A stretch of 64,000 nt of DNA from Metabacillus sp. B2-18 (GTDB lineage: Bacteria; Bacillota; Bacilli; Bacillales; Bacillaceae): assembly GCF_021117275.1 (NCBI RefSeq), contig NZ_CP088245.1:2331501-2395500 (forward strand), read 5' to 3'. The notes below the pieces were generated by a model, which was not told where the DNA came from, did no database searches, and worked only from the letters and a program-made list of their open reading frames with translations. Made by a program: the position numbers and the translations under genes. The stretch's first letter is position 1, and each line of letters begins with the position of its first letter. This document shows, one piece after another, positions 1 to 9,130 of the stretch.

Positions 1-282
1 GAAGGTAATTACCGCGTTTATAACCAAGAGCATGTGTTTTGTATCAATGGTATTAAACAACTCCGATCATTAGGCGTATCACTGGAGGAAATGAAAGATT
101 TAATAGTGATTTTCGAAAAAAATACGGTGGAGATAGAACCGCATCTACAACATTTGTTAAAAGATAAACTGACCAAGATAGACGAACAAATCAACGAACT
201 ACAAAAGTTGCGTAAACACATTGAATCGTACCTTGATTCCCCGAAAGAGGCATTCAATCAAATGGAGGGATTTAAACAATGA
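1..282 (+). CDS. merR: MerR-family regulator, 5' end outside window
   Basis: The reading frame is open from base 1, so the N-terminal helix-turn-helix is outside the window. What remains is the end of the DNA-binding domain (RVYNQEHV), the linker (LRSLGVSLEEMKDL, typical of MerR proteins) and the C-terminal coiled coil. Its stop overlaps the start of the next gene by four bases (ATGA), so it is cotranscribed with a MerB gene. From that context it is most likely a mercury-responsive activator of the second mer operon; the metal-binding cysteines of classical MerR are not obvious in the visible part, so the ligand is inferred. The order merR, merB, merB matches the end of the known Bacillus mercury transposon TnMERI1. 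Confidence 0.8.
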   Translation, partial: EGNYRVYNQEHVFCINGIKQLRSLGVSLEEMKDLIVIFEKNTVEIEPHLQHLLKDKLTKIDEQINELQKLRKHIESYLDSPKEAFNQMEGFKQ

Positions 283-908
283 AGAATAAAACAGAACTCA
301 AAAAATTTTATGAACTATTGTTAGCTAAGCTGCCTAAAGAATCAGTGCCTATTCTTCGGACAATTTTTTTCTCCATTCGTGATGGGCAGGCAGTTACAGA
401 AAGTTCTTTAATAAATCAAACGGGAATTAATACAAAAACAGTTCAGTCAGTAGTGAAGATATTAGCCCAACGGCAGATGATCGTTCGGGAGGCGGATCAA
501 AAAATAGTAGGGGCATTGGGCTTATCGATTATACCGACTACTAACCAGATTCATTTAGGAGGACGAACTTTATTTGCCTGGTGTGCAATATCGACATTGG
601 AGCTGTCAACTGCTCTGGTTGCTGATGTCGATATACATTCCCGTTGTGCGTACACAGGTGAACCGATTGAGGTAACTGTCCGAAATGGAAAATTAGCAAA
701 AACAACTCCTGATTCAACAGTAATCTGGACAGTGCCGTTTGATTCTGAGGCTCCATGGGCCGGAGGAACATGTAAACAAATTCACTATTTTAGCTCAGTT
801 GAGCATGCAAACAAGTGGAAAGAAGAACATCCAAAATTGCAAGGGGAAATTATGACTTTGGAACAAGCTCTCTCTTTTGGAAACGAATTGAAAAAATTTT
901 TATCATAG
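279..908 (+). CDS. merB: Organomercurial lyase variant (MerB2-like, Asp to Ser)
   Basis: A 209-residue alkylmercury lyase homologue. MerB cuts the carbon-mercury bond of organomercurials and passes Hg(II) to mercuric reductase in the cytoplasm. The N-terminal winged-helix part covers roughly residues 1-80 and the catalytic core follows. The first catalytic cysteine is present in FAWCAIS, and the second in GGTCKQIHYF. The aspartate that follows the first cysteine in typical MerB (WCALD) is serine here. The same change is known for MerB2 of Bacillus megaterium TnMERI1. Translation is coupled to merR by ATGA overlap. Activity may therefore differ from the neighbouring MerB; that is inference. 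Confidence 0.9.
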   Translation: MKNKTELKKFYELLLAKLPKESVPILRTIFFSIRDGQAVTESSLINQTGINTKTVQSVVKILAQRQMIVREADQKIVGALGLSIIPTTNQIHLGGRTLFAWCAISTLELSTALVADVDIHSRCAYTGEPIEVTVRNGKLAKTTPDSTVIWTVPFDSEAPWAGGTCKQIHYFSSVEHANKWKEEHPKLQGEIMTLEQALSFGNELKKFLS

Positions 909-1057
909 GGTAGAGCCCATGAAGTTTCAAAAATCAGACAAGCTATGAAAAGGATGCTTTTATCGGTCAATTAGTCCAACAAATGGAGTTTTTAGGTAAT
1001 GAAAAGTAATATCGAAAATAATAATAGGAACAAAAAATAACAAAGGAGGAAAAAGAC

Positions 1058-1714
1058 ATGAAAACTGAAATTCAGGAAATCGTAACCCGACTTGACCAAC
1101 AGTCGAACAAGGGAGAGGGAGGAGAATCCATGAAGTGGCTGTTTCGCCCGTTGTTACAAATGCTAGCAGGGGGGGAGTCTGTCACCATTGAAGATATGGC
1201 GACAACGACCGGAAAACCTGTTGAAGAGGTGAAGAAAGTTCTCCAGTCTCTGCCAAGCGTGGAAATCGACGAACAAGGCCGTGTCGTTGGTTTAGGTCTT
1301 ACCCTTATCCCTACCCCTCACCACTTTACGGTTGATGGGAAGCAACTATATGCCTGGTGCGCCCTTGACACACTTATATTTCCAGCACTCATCGGTCGTT
1401 CGGTCAACATCGAGTCACCCTGTCACAGCACCGGAGAACCTATACGGTTGAATGTGGAACCGGACCACATTGTAAGCGTGGAACCTTCCACTGCCGTTGT
1501 CTCAATCGTGACGCCAGATGATATGTCCTCGATTCGTACGGCATTCTGCAACGAAGTCCATTTCTTCAGCTCACCGAATGCAGCCGAAGACTGGCTTGAC
1601 CAACATCCAGGGGGAAAAGTGTTATCTGTAGAAGATGCCTTTGAACTGGGTCGCCTAATGGGGACGCGTTACGAGGAATCTAGACCTGCCAATGGGTCAT
1701 GCTGTGACATTTAG
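1058..1714 (+). CDS. merB: Organomercurial lyase MerB, canonical active site
   Basis: A 218-residue alkylmercury lyase with the full Cys-Asp-Cys set: YAWCALDTL holds the first cysteine and the aspartate, and AFCNEVHFF the second cysteine. It has a good ribosome site (AAAGGAGG) ahead of the ATG. It is cytosolic and performs protonolysis of organomercury bonds. It ends with a Cys-Cys pair, which may help pass the metal on (inference). It follows the Asp-to-Ser paralogue after a 149-base gap that holds only a short unrecognised open stretch. The two MerB proteins share their core motifs but are clearly diverged, so they are not a recent duplication. Confidence 0.95.
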   Translation: MKTEIQEIVTRLDQQSNKGEGGESMKWLFRPLLQMLAGGESVTIEDMATTTGKPVEEVKKVLQSLPSVEIDEQGRVVGLGLTLIPTPHHFTVDGKQLYAWCALDTLIFPALIGRSVNIESPCHSTGEPIRLNVEPDHIVSVEPSTAVVSIVTPDDMSSIRTAFCNEVHFFSSPNAAEDWLDQHPGGKVLSVEDAFELGRLMGTRYEESRPANGSCCDI

Positions 1715-2089
1715 TCGCAAGTAACCACGATACCAGAAGGAGCCACAGGTCTGAAAGATGAAACCCAGGGCCAGCTCAGGACAGGTTTCCCTCTTTTATA
1801 CCTGATTTCTTATATCTCTGACCGCTAACTACGCGAAGTATGCAAAGGTGGTAAAACCTACAAAAATACCCGGTATTTCTGTACTAAGGAGCCGATCCGT
1901 ATATGCCATGGTACCGGAGTATTTATTCGATGCTACGATTGAAGGCTTTAAAGACGGAAAAACAGTACAAAAATACAGTTAAAATCCATAAATCATGGAG
2001 GTATTGAATAAAAAAATTCATCATTCTAGGAGGGAAAAATATGCAAACATTAATCTGTCCTGCTTGCGGATGTTCCCTCGTACGACTAG
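1715..2089 (+). other. Unassigned stretch inside the mer transposon
   Basis: No complete gene is recognised here. A 24-codon open stretch at 1908-1982 reads MVPEYLFDATIEGF and onwards but I cannot assign it. A 46-codon ORF from 2041 to 2181 has a ribosome site (AGGAGGG) and a CPACGC motif. Its 3' half overlaps the transposase tail in another frame, so it is probably a chance or chimeric product of deletion. The stretch reads as scar sequence left after loss of most of the transposition genes. Confidence 0.4.
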
Positions 2090-2254
2090 GGATTGAAAAA
2101 GATAGGGCAGCTGTGTACAAATATAAGTTTACGAGAAGACCTGCTAAAACATATTTCTCCATTGGGATGGGAACATATTAATTTTCTTGGCGAATACACA
2201 TTTGATATGAAGAAAGTAGCAAGTTTATATTCACTACGCCCTCTTATTCAATAA
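2090..2254 (+). pseudogene. tnpA: Tn3-family transposase, C-terminal remnant
   Basis: In the frame ending at the stop at 2252-2254, the last 40 or so codons read EDLLKHISPLGWEHINF, then GEYTF and SLRPLIQ. This is the highly conserved C-terminus of Tn3-family TnpA, where SPLGWEHIN is nearly invariant. All upstream parts, including the DDE residues, are missing and the frame closes at 2087. It lies 59 bases inside the 38-bp terminal repeat, as expected for tnpA in this family. The remnant cannot be active, so the transposon end can move only if a transposase is supplied from elsewhere. Confidence 0.88.
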
Positions 2255-2262
2255 TACTAAAG

Positions 2263-2941
<679 letters not shown>

Positions 2942-2958
2942 TTAAGAAGAAAAAGAAG

Positions 2959-3006
2959 ACCATACTATCGTCTGAAACTTTGTGACGTTAGTATGGTTTT
3001 TCTTTA
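2959..3006 (+). terminator. Terminator of glpK
   Basis: ACCATACTA and TAGTATGGT form a long stem with a further CGTC/GACG part, followed by a T-rich tract. Confidence 0.85.
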
Positions 3007-3033
3007 TTAAAAACTTGATTGTTCTAATCTTTT

Positions 3034-4800
3034 TTATTGTTGTAAATGATATTTTTTAATTTTAAGATAAAGTGTATTACGGCTTATTTTTAAGATAGAA
3101 GCAGCACGAGTAATGTTCCAGCTTACATAATCTAAGGTTCTTTTGATCACTTCTTTTTCTGAATGAACTAAAGAGGTCAGGGTTGCTTCGTCTTCAGAAA
3201 ACGCTTCAGTAGATCGTTCATATTCCGTTTCAAAATCCAGGTCCTTTGCAAGTATTTCATTCCCTTCGACTAAAAAAGAAGCTTGCATAAGAACACTATT
3301 AAGCTCTCTAACATTTCCGGGCCAATGATAAGAAAGTAGCTTTTCTTTTGCCTCACGTGAAAGATGAAGAGAAGGAGATTCTAAATTTTTTATTAAATAG
3401 TTGGATAGTTCAATAATATCTGATCGCTCTCTTAAAGGAGGGATTGTCATAACGATTCCTTTAAGTCTATAATATAAGTCTTCTCTAAATCGTCCAGCTT
3501 CAATTTCTTTCCGAAGATTTTTATGTGTGGCAGCTATTACTCTTGTATTAATGGGGATAGATTTTATCCCGCCTACACGTGTTACCGCTTTTTCTTGAAG
3601 AACTCTTAACAAAACAGCTTGTGCTTTCAGTGGCATATCACCGATTTCATCAAGAAAGATTGTCCCATCATTTGCAGCTTCAAATTTCCCAATAACACCA
3701 TCACGATTAGCTCCAGTAAAAGCTCCTTTTTCATATCCAAATAATTCACTCTCAATAAGGTTTTCGGGAATTGCACTACAATTAACAGCAATAAAGGGCT
3801 TATCTTCTCGTAGCCCTGAAGTATGTAAGGATTGTGCAATTAGTTCTTTTCCTGTCCCACTTTCACCATAAATGATAATAGGAAAATCTGTTAACGCAGC
3901 TTTTTTTACCTTTTTTCTAACTTCATTCATTTTAGGACATGATCCAATAATATCTGTTATTGCGTATAATTTCTTATCTTTAGGATTTCTCTTAGATTGT
4001 TTATTAAAAGCCATAACTAGCCTTGATTGTTTTTGTGATGGATCTGAGATAACTTTTGTCATATATCCTGTTGTATGTTGAAACTCTTTGCCAATGCAGT
4101 CTTCCCCTAGAAGCTGTCGTGCTGACTGATTTGCTCGGATAATTCTTTTATCATCATCCAGAGATAGAAGAGGGACTGTTGACAAGCTAGAAATCGCTTC
4201 AAGTTCTTTTATTGTTATGACTTTTTCATGTGAAGCTTGATCAAAAAGTAAGCCATTTTGAATGGAATTTGCCATGATATTGGTTAAGGATATGATAAAT
4301 GGGTGGAATAATTCCTTTCTAGCACTAATATTAACGGCTCCAATTAGCTCTCCAGCTGGGGAGTAAATAGGGCTTGCTGCACATGTAAGAAATTGATTTT
4401 TTACATAGAAGTGATGATCAGCATGGGTAATAATGGGTACTTTTGCAAAGATAGCGAGTCCCATAGCGTTTGTTCCTTTGTTTTCTTCGGACCAATTTGA
4501 CCCTATTGATAAATAGTCTGTAGAACCTGAACCATCCAGTTGTCCTACTTTATGAATAATGGTCCCGTTTCGATCAACAATGACCACAACTAATTTTGAA
4601 CAATAGCTAGAGGGTAGTGAGTTAATAACAGTTGCTGCATGTTTAATTAATAACTCATTTTCTTTCATAAGTTTACGCAAGGCGTTACCGGTTAAAATTG
4701 AGTTTTCTATAGGGTCTGTTTGGGAAAGACCAATCTCTTGACAACGTTTCCAAGATTGATTAATTACATCGCTCTGTTCATAAAGAATCTCCGTAAACAT
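3034..4800 (-). CDS. Sigma-54-dependent transcriptional activator (AcoR-like)
   Basis: A 588-residue bacterial enhancer-binding protein. An N-terminal GAF-type sensor spans roughly residues 60-185, a short PAS-like part 200-245, and the AAA+ domain 280-510. Walker A is GESGTGKE (312-319), the sigma-54 contact loop is GAFTGA (359-364), and Walker B is GTIFLDEI (379-386). A Fis-type helix-turn-helix lies at about 560-583 (ITRAASILKISRNTLYLKI). It is divergent from the formaldehyde dehydrogenase gene, which has a -24/-12 promoter, so it very likely activates that gene. The signal sensed is unknown; an alcohol, aldehyde or ketone would fit. The GAF, PAS, AAA+, Fis order is that of AcoR and related regulators of acetoin and alcohol use. 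Confidence 0.92.
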   Translation of the reverse strand: MFTEILYEQSDVINQSWKRCQEIGLSQTDPIENSILTGNALRKLMKENELLIKHAATVINSLPSSYCSKLVVVIVDRNGTIIHKVGQLDGSGSTDYLSIGSNWSEENKGTNAMGLAIFAKVPIITHADHHFYVKNQFLTCAASPIYSPAGELIGAVNISARKELFHPFIISLTNIMANSIQNGLLFDQASHEKVITIKELEAISSLSTVPLLSLDDDKRIIRANQSARQLLGEDCIGKEFQHTTGYMTKVISDPSQKQSRLVMAFNKQSKRNPKDKKLYAITDIIGSCPKMNEVRKKVKKAALTDFPIIIYGESGTGKELIAQSLHTSGLREDKPFIAVNCSAIPENLIESELFGYEKGAFTGANRDGVIGKFEAANDGTIFLDEIGDMPLKAQAVLLRVLQEKAVTRVGGIKSIPINTRVIAATHKNLRKEIEAGRFREDLYYRLKGIVMTIPPLRERSDIIELSNYLIKNLESPSLHLSREAKEKLLSYHWPGNVRELNSVLMQASFLVEGNEILAKDLDFETEYERSTEAFSEDEATLTSLVHSEKEVIKRTLDYVSWNITRAASILKISRNTLYLKIKKYHLQQ

Positions 4801-4895
4801 GTTATGACGATTACCTCCTCTACACTTTAAGGCAATTTGTTCTTTGAATATATTATACTATTTTTTCTATAATTAGGAAAATTTTAGGTTGAGTT

Positions 4896-4936
4896 TGTCT
4901 TAAATTAGGACACAGTTTGTGCTATTTTTGAACACG
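4896..4936. promoter_or_regulatory. Candidate upstream activator sites
   Basis: Two imperfect palindromes lie 50-90 bases upstream of the -24/-12 promoter. The first runs from TGTC to GACA at 4896-4912; the second pairs TGTG with AACACA-like sequence near 4919-4936. Position and spacing suit binding of the divergent sigma-54 activator. Assignment is by context only. Confidence 0.5.
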
Positions 4937-4982
4937 CTTTCAGATGAGGGATTAAAGGATAAATAAAAACTAGCTTTCAGTG

Positions 4983-4999
4983 TTGGCATAAAAATTGCA
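4983..4999 (+). promoter_or_regulatory. Sigma-54 (-24/-12) promoter for the dehydrogenase
   Basis: TTGGCATAAAAATTGCA matches the consensus TTGGCAC-N5-TTGCA closely. The GG (4985-4986) and GC (4997-4998) are separated by exactly ten bases, as sigma-54 requires. It lies 48 bases before the start codon. Confidence 0.88.
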
Positions 5000-5046
5000 A
5001 ATATATAAGTGTAAGAAATTGAATGACAAGAGGGGATGAGTTAAAG

Positions 5047-6264
5047 ATGAAGGGAAATAGAGCGGTAGCGTATATGGGACCTGGAAAAGTGGAGGTTCAG
5101 GACATTGGATATCCTGACTTAGTGTTAAGAGATGGCCCTGGTGTAAATCCACTGAACGTTGGTCGAAAGTGTAATCATGGAGTTATTTTAAAGGTTGTCA
5201 CAACAAATATTTGTGGTAGTGATCAGCATATGGTAAGGGGAAGAACGACTGCACCTTCGGGTTTAATTCTTGGACATGAGATTACTGGGGAAGTCATTGA
5301 AGTAGGAAGAGATGTTGAGTTTATAAAAAAGGGAGACCTTGTATCCGTTCCATTTAATATTGCTTGTGGCCGTTGTCGAAGCTGTAAGGAACGTGATACG
5401 CATATTTGTGAAAATGTAAACCCTGACCGTCCTGGCTCAGCATATGGATATGTTGATATGGGTGGATGGGTCGGTGGTCAATCGGAATATGTAATGGTAC
5501 CATACGCTGATTTTCAGCTTTTGAAGTTTCCAGATAAAGACCAAGCAATGGAAAAAATAAAAGACTTAACCATGCTCTCAGATATATTTCCAACAGGCTA
5601 TCACGGGGCAGTAAGTGCAGGAGTTAAGCCAGGCTCAACTGTTTATATAGCTGGCGCTGGTCCAGTTGGTCTTGCAGCAGCACACTCTGCTCAATTACTA
5701 GGTGCGGCAGTTGTTATTGTTGGTGATTTAAATGGTGAGAGACTTGCTCAAGCTAAAAGCTTTGGATGTGAAACAGTAAACCTTCGAGAGCATCCAGACT
5801 TAGGAGAACAAATAGAACAAATCTTAGGTACACCAGAAGTAGACTGTGCAGTGGATTGTGTTGGTTTTGAAGCCTCAGCACACGGAGCAAATGGTGTTGA
5901 AGCACCTGCAACTGTTTTAAACTCAATTATGACTGTTACACGGGCAGGGGGGAGACTTGGTATTCCGGGACTTTATGTAACAGGTGATCCTGGCGCAATT
6001 GATGAGGATGCAAAAATTGGAACATTAAAGGTGCGACTTGGATTAGGATGGGCGAAAGCACACACATTCGTAACAGGACAAACACCTGTCATGCAATATC
6101 ATAGAGAATTAATGACAGCTATTTTGAGTGGTAGAGCACAAATTGCAAAAGCAGTTAACGCCACTGTTATCTCACTTGATGAAGCTCCAAGAGGATATCA
6201 GGAATTTGACAAAGGTGCTGCAAGAAAATATGTTATTGATCCACATGGACTAGTAAAAAATTAA
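5047..6264 (+). CDS. fdhA: Zinc-dependent formaldehyde dehydrogenase, glutathione-independent type
   Basis: A medium-chain zinc alcohol dehydrogenase of about 405 residues, closest in pattern to FdhA, which oxidises aldehydes such as formaldehyde with tightly bound NAD. Catalytic zinc ligands are in NICGSDQHM and GHEITGE. The structural zinc site is CGRCRSCKERDTHIC. The Rossmann motif is GAGPVGLAAA. The long insertion around AYGYVDMGGWVGGQ and the C-terminal GLGWAKAHTF stretch are typical of this subfamily. I take the ATG at 5047, preceded by GAGGGG, rather than the upstream ATG at 5023. It is transcribed from the sigma-54 promoter and ends in a strong terminator. Exact substrate is inferred from the family. 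Confidence 0.92.
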   Translation: MKGNRAVAYMGPGKVEVQDIGYPDLVLRDGPGVNPLNVGRKCNHGVILKVVTTNICGSDQHMVRGRTTAPSGLILGHEITGEVIEVGRDVEFIKKGDLVSVPFNIACGRCRSCKERDTHICENVNPDRPGSAYGYVDMGGWVGGQSEYVMVPYADFQLLKFPDKDQAMEKIKDLTMLSDIFPTGYHGAVSAGVKPGSTVYIAGAGPVGLAAAHSAQLLGAAVVIVGDLNGERLAQAKSFGCETVNLREHPDLGEQIEQILGTPEVDCAVDCVGFEASAHGANGVEAPATVLNSIMTVTRAGGRLGIPGLYVTGDPGAIDEDAKIGTLKVRLGLGWAKAHTFVTGQTPVMQYHRELMTAILSGRAQIAKAVNATVISLDEAPRGYQEFDKGAARKYVIDPHGLVKN

Positions 6265-6300
6265 TTGATACTTAACGGCAAGAATAAAGAAACCTTATAT

Positions 6301-6341
6301 AAAAAAGGCGGAGAACAACGAGGGTTGTTTCCGCTTTTTTA
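6301..6341 (+). terminator. Terminator of fdhA
   Basis: AAAGGCGGA and ACAAC pair with GTTGT and TCCGCTTT, followed by a T tract. Confidence 0.88.
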
Positions 6342-6370
6342 ATGGAGCATATAGGAATCATCACCGTGTT

Positions 6371-6586
6371 TTATCGTTTTTTCTTCTTAGGATCATTTGC
6401 TGGGTTATTTTTTATCACTTTATCAAAAATGACATAAACATATACAACGTTATCGTCAGTAAATTTCACATTTGAAACTTTAGCTTTACGGCCCTTAATT
6501 TTAATGTTTTCATTTTCAGATGGAGGTTGTTCTAAGAGCTGAGTTAAGACAACGGTATTATTTTCTACAAATTGCACAACAGGCAT
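6371..6586 (-). CDS. Small hypothetical protein (71 aa)
   Basis: Not recognised. It has a clear ribosome site (GAAAGGAG) at good spacing from the ATG. The product begins MPVVQFVENNTVVLTQLLEQ and ends in a basic tail (DPKKKKR). No signal peptide or membrane segment is visible; the alternating hydrophobic pattern suggests a small beta-rich domain. It stands alone, convergent with fdhA and divergent from the XerS-type gene. Confidence 0.7.
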   Translation of the reverse strand: MPVVQFVENNTVVLTQLLEQPPSENENIKIKGRKAKVSNVKFTDDNVVYVYVIFDKVIKNNPANDPKKKKR

Positions 6587-6693
6587 AAATCATTTCTCCT
6601 TTCGAAATATAGATAGAAGAAGGAAGGAACTCATGTGTAGTATAGATACATATTTAGAAAACTTGATAATTAGACCATCTTTATACAAATTAT

Positions 6694-6727
6694 ATTATTA
6701 CGTAAAATATAAATTTGACGTAATAAT
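6694..6727. repeat. 34-bp inverted repeat upstream of the recombinase
   Basis: ATTATTACGT and ACGTAATAAT are perfect inverted 10-bp arms with a 14-base AT-rich centre that itself pairs AAA with TTT. It lies 52 bases before the recombinase start. It could be the recombinase's own target or an operator for its promoter. Confidence 0.7.
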
Positions 6728-6778
6728 GTATATAATTTAAACTACTATTATAGAACTTTGGGTCTTGAGGTGAATTTT

Positions 6779-7861
6779 ATGGCTACAGAATCACAGCAGC
6801 AACATTATCGTAAGCTGCAACTATTACTAAAAGAATTACCGTGGTATGTTGAAGAATATATCGATCATAAACGCAGAAAGCTTTCAGCAGCATCATTACT
6901 GAATTACTGTCATGATTATAAAATTTTCTTCAATTGGATCATCTCAGAGCAACTTTATAACGGAAATCTCAAGGATATTCCTTTGGATTTACTTGAAACA
7001 TTAACTGTACAGCAAGTTGAAGGTTTTTTATATGCTTTGCAATACGAACTACATAACAAAGAAATTACTGTAAATCGAAAGTTATCAGCATTAAAGTCCC
7101 TTTTTAATTATTTACAAAACATTGCTGAAACGCGTGATTTAAAACCTTATATTCAGCGTAATGTGATGGCAAAAATTGAATTTAATGAGCTTAAGGATAG
7201 TATGGAGACGATTGCGAACAAAATGGAGGGAAAAATCCTCATTGGTGATGAGTATGAAAAGTTTCGTCGTTTTATCGCTCATGACTATGGTGAGGTTTGT
7301 AAAGAAAATAAGAAGCTTTTTAACTTTTATCGATTAAATCAAGAGCGTGATACCGCAATTGTCTCCCTTATTTTAGGATCTGGCCTACGTCTTTCTGAGG
7401 TAGTAAACCTTGATTTAGAAGACATTGATTTTACTAAGTTTTCTGCACGTGTAATACGTAAAGGAAATAAAGAACAATATGTATACTTTAGTAAAATTGC
7501 GATGGATGATCTTCAGGAGTATCTAAAAATAAGAGAAACTCGGTACCTTGTGGAGAAAAGCAACAAGGCTTTGTTTGTAGCAGCAGCAATGGGACCAAAA
7601 GGCAAATCCAGACGCCTGACAGCACGTTCAATAGAAAAACTTATTGAAAAATATGCTGCAGCGTTTGGAAAGCCATCCCTATCGGTTCATAAGTTAAGAC
7701 ATTCATTTGCTACGAGGTATCATTCTGAGATTAATGACGTACCTAAACTTAGAAGACAATTAGGCCATTCCTCTATTCAAACGACCATGATCTACACACA
7801 TATAAGAAATGATGATTTAAAAAGTGCTGTAGATCGTATGGATATGCCGAAAGAACAGTAA
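6779..7861 (+). CDS. xerS: XerS-like site-specific tyrosine recombinase
   Basis: A 360-residue tyrosine recombinase of the long XerS type known from streptococci and lactococci, where one enzyme resolves chromosome dimers. An N-terminal SAM-like core-binding domain (about 15-115) precedes the catalytic domain. Catalytic residues are visible: Arg in GSGLRLSEV, a Lys in the beta-hairpin (RKGNKEQ), His and Arg in HKLRHSFAT, His in LGHSS, and Tyr in MIYTHI. I choose the ATG at 6779, preceded by GAGGTGA; the TTG at 6758 lies upstream. The gene is alone, with an inverted repeat just upstream. Bacilli normally rely on CodV/RipX, so this may serve a different site. Confidence 0.9.
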   Translation: MATESQQQHYRKLQLLLKELPWYVEEYIDHKRRKLSAASLLNYCHDYKIFFNWIISEQLYNGNLKDIPLDLLETLTVQQVEGFLYALQYELHNKEITVNRKLSALKSLFNYLQNIAETRDLKPYIQRNVMAKIEFNELKDSMETIANKMEGKILIGDEYEKFRRFIAHDYGEVCKENKKLFNFYRLNQERDTAIVSLILGSGLRLSEVVNLDLEDIDFTKFSARVIRKGNKEQYVYFSKIAMDDLQEYLKIRETRYLVEKSNKALFVAAAMGPKGKSRRLTARSIEKLIEKYAAAFGKPSLSVHKLRHSFATRYHSEINDVPKLRRQLGHSSIQTTMIYTHIRNDDLKSAVDRMDMPKEQ

Positions 7862-7864
7862 ACG

Positions 7865-8035
7865 TTAAAGAGATTCCATTTCTTCTTCAAAATAAAACGT
7901 ATTCGGATACTCTTTTAATGTATAAGAGTATCTTTTCATGTTAGCAACATAACTACAGTTAGTAATTGTAACAACTTCCTTTTTAGCTTTCAGAAATACT
8001 TTTTCATTGATCTTAAATTTGTTATTATTTTTCAT
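7865..8035 (-). CDS. Small hypothetical protein (56 aa)
   Basis: The ORF begins MKNNNKFKINEKVFLKAKKE and ends FEEEMESL. It is rich in lysine and aromatic residues, with one cysteine and no membrane segment. A purine-rich GAAAG lies upstream of the ATG, a weak ribosome site. It is convergent with the recombinase gene. I do not recognise the family. Its codon use fits its neighbours, and the frame is uninterrupted. Confidence 0.55.
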   Translation of the reverse strand: MKNNNKFKINEKVFLKAKKEVVTITNCSYVANMKRYSYTLKEYPNTFYFEEEMESL

Positions 8036-8512
<477 letters not shown>

Positions 8513-9130
8513 TTAATCCAAACATTCGATTTTCATTAATTTAGGACCGTTTATTGTTCGAATTAAAATGGGCTTTTCTCCATTTGTCGCATATTCCGTT
8601 AATGAAAAGCCTCCCTCTTTCATATCAACTTGAACATCTACTCGTATTTTTACCTCATTGTTTAATTCAGTCAGTATGCTGTTAGCTAGCTCTTTCGTTA
8701 ATTCCTTTTTGAGACGTATGACAATATCAATGTCACTGGATTCTGTTGTTGCATCTTTTTTAGACGCTAGCTCAAACCCTACACTCCCGGTTGGTCCCCA
8801 CACAAGGGAATATTTATTCATAATACGGTTGATTAACTCTAAATGCTTGAAAATGTCCTTGCTCTTTCCTACCCATTCCCTTTCCCTGCTTAACTGTTCT
8901 GGAGAAATTCTTCTTATTATACGCTCAACGGGTAAAAATGAAGCAAATCGTTCATTTCTTTGCTGACCTCGAACACCAACCGCTACAAGACCCTCACCAG
9001 CTTGTGCTCGCCTTACGACTACAAATGGCGCAGATGCTATCGCATTTTCAACCCATTCAGGTATTTCTGTAAAACTAACTAAATCTGTGATAGCTCTAAT
9101 TTCTAATAAATCATGTGGAATTAATTCCAT
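8513..9130 (-). CDS. mdcG: Malonate decarboxylase holo-ACP synthase
   Basis: A 205-residue phosphoribosyl-dephospho-CoA transferase. It loads the unusual prosthetic group made by MdcB onto the serine of MdcC. The nucleotidyltransferase core is visible as GPTGSVGFELAS followed by the metal-binding SSDIDIVIRL. Its start overlaps the stop of the fused MdcDE gene by ten bases, so translation is coupled. It is the last gene of the mdc operon. Length agrees with MdcG (about 205-210 residues). Confidence 0.92.
   Translation of the reverse strand: MELIPHDLLEIRAITDLVSFTEIPEWVENAIASAPFVVVRRAQAGEGLVAVGVRGQQRNERFASFLPVERIIRRISPEQLSREREWVGKSKDIFKHLELINRIMNKYSLVWGPTGSVGFELASKKDATTESSDIDIVIRLKKELTKELANSILTELNNEVKIRVDVQVDMKEGGFSLTEYATNGEKPILIRTINGPKLMKIECLD

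Noticed and set aside
2041..2181. 46-residue protein with CPACGC motif and a good ribosome site
   Set aside because: Its second half is an off-frame reading of the transposase tail, so it is probably a deletion-junction artefact. It is mentioned in the unassigned stretch but not called as a gene.
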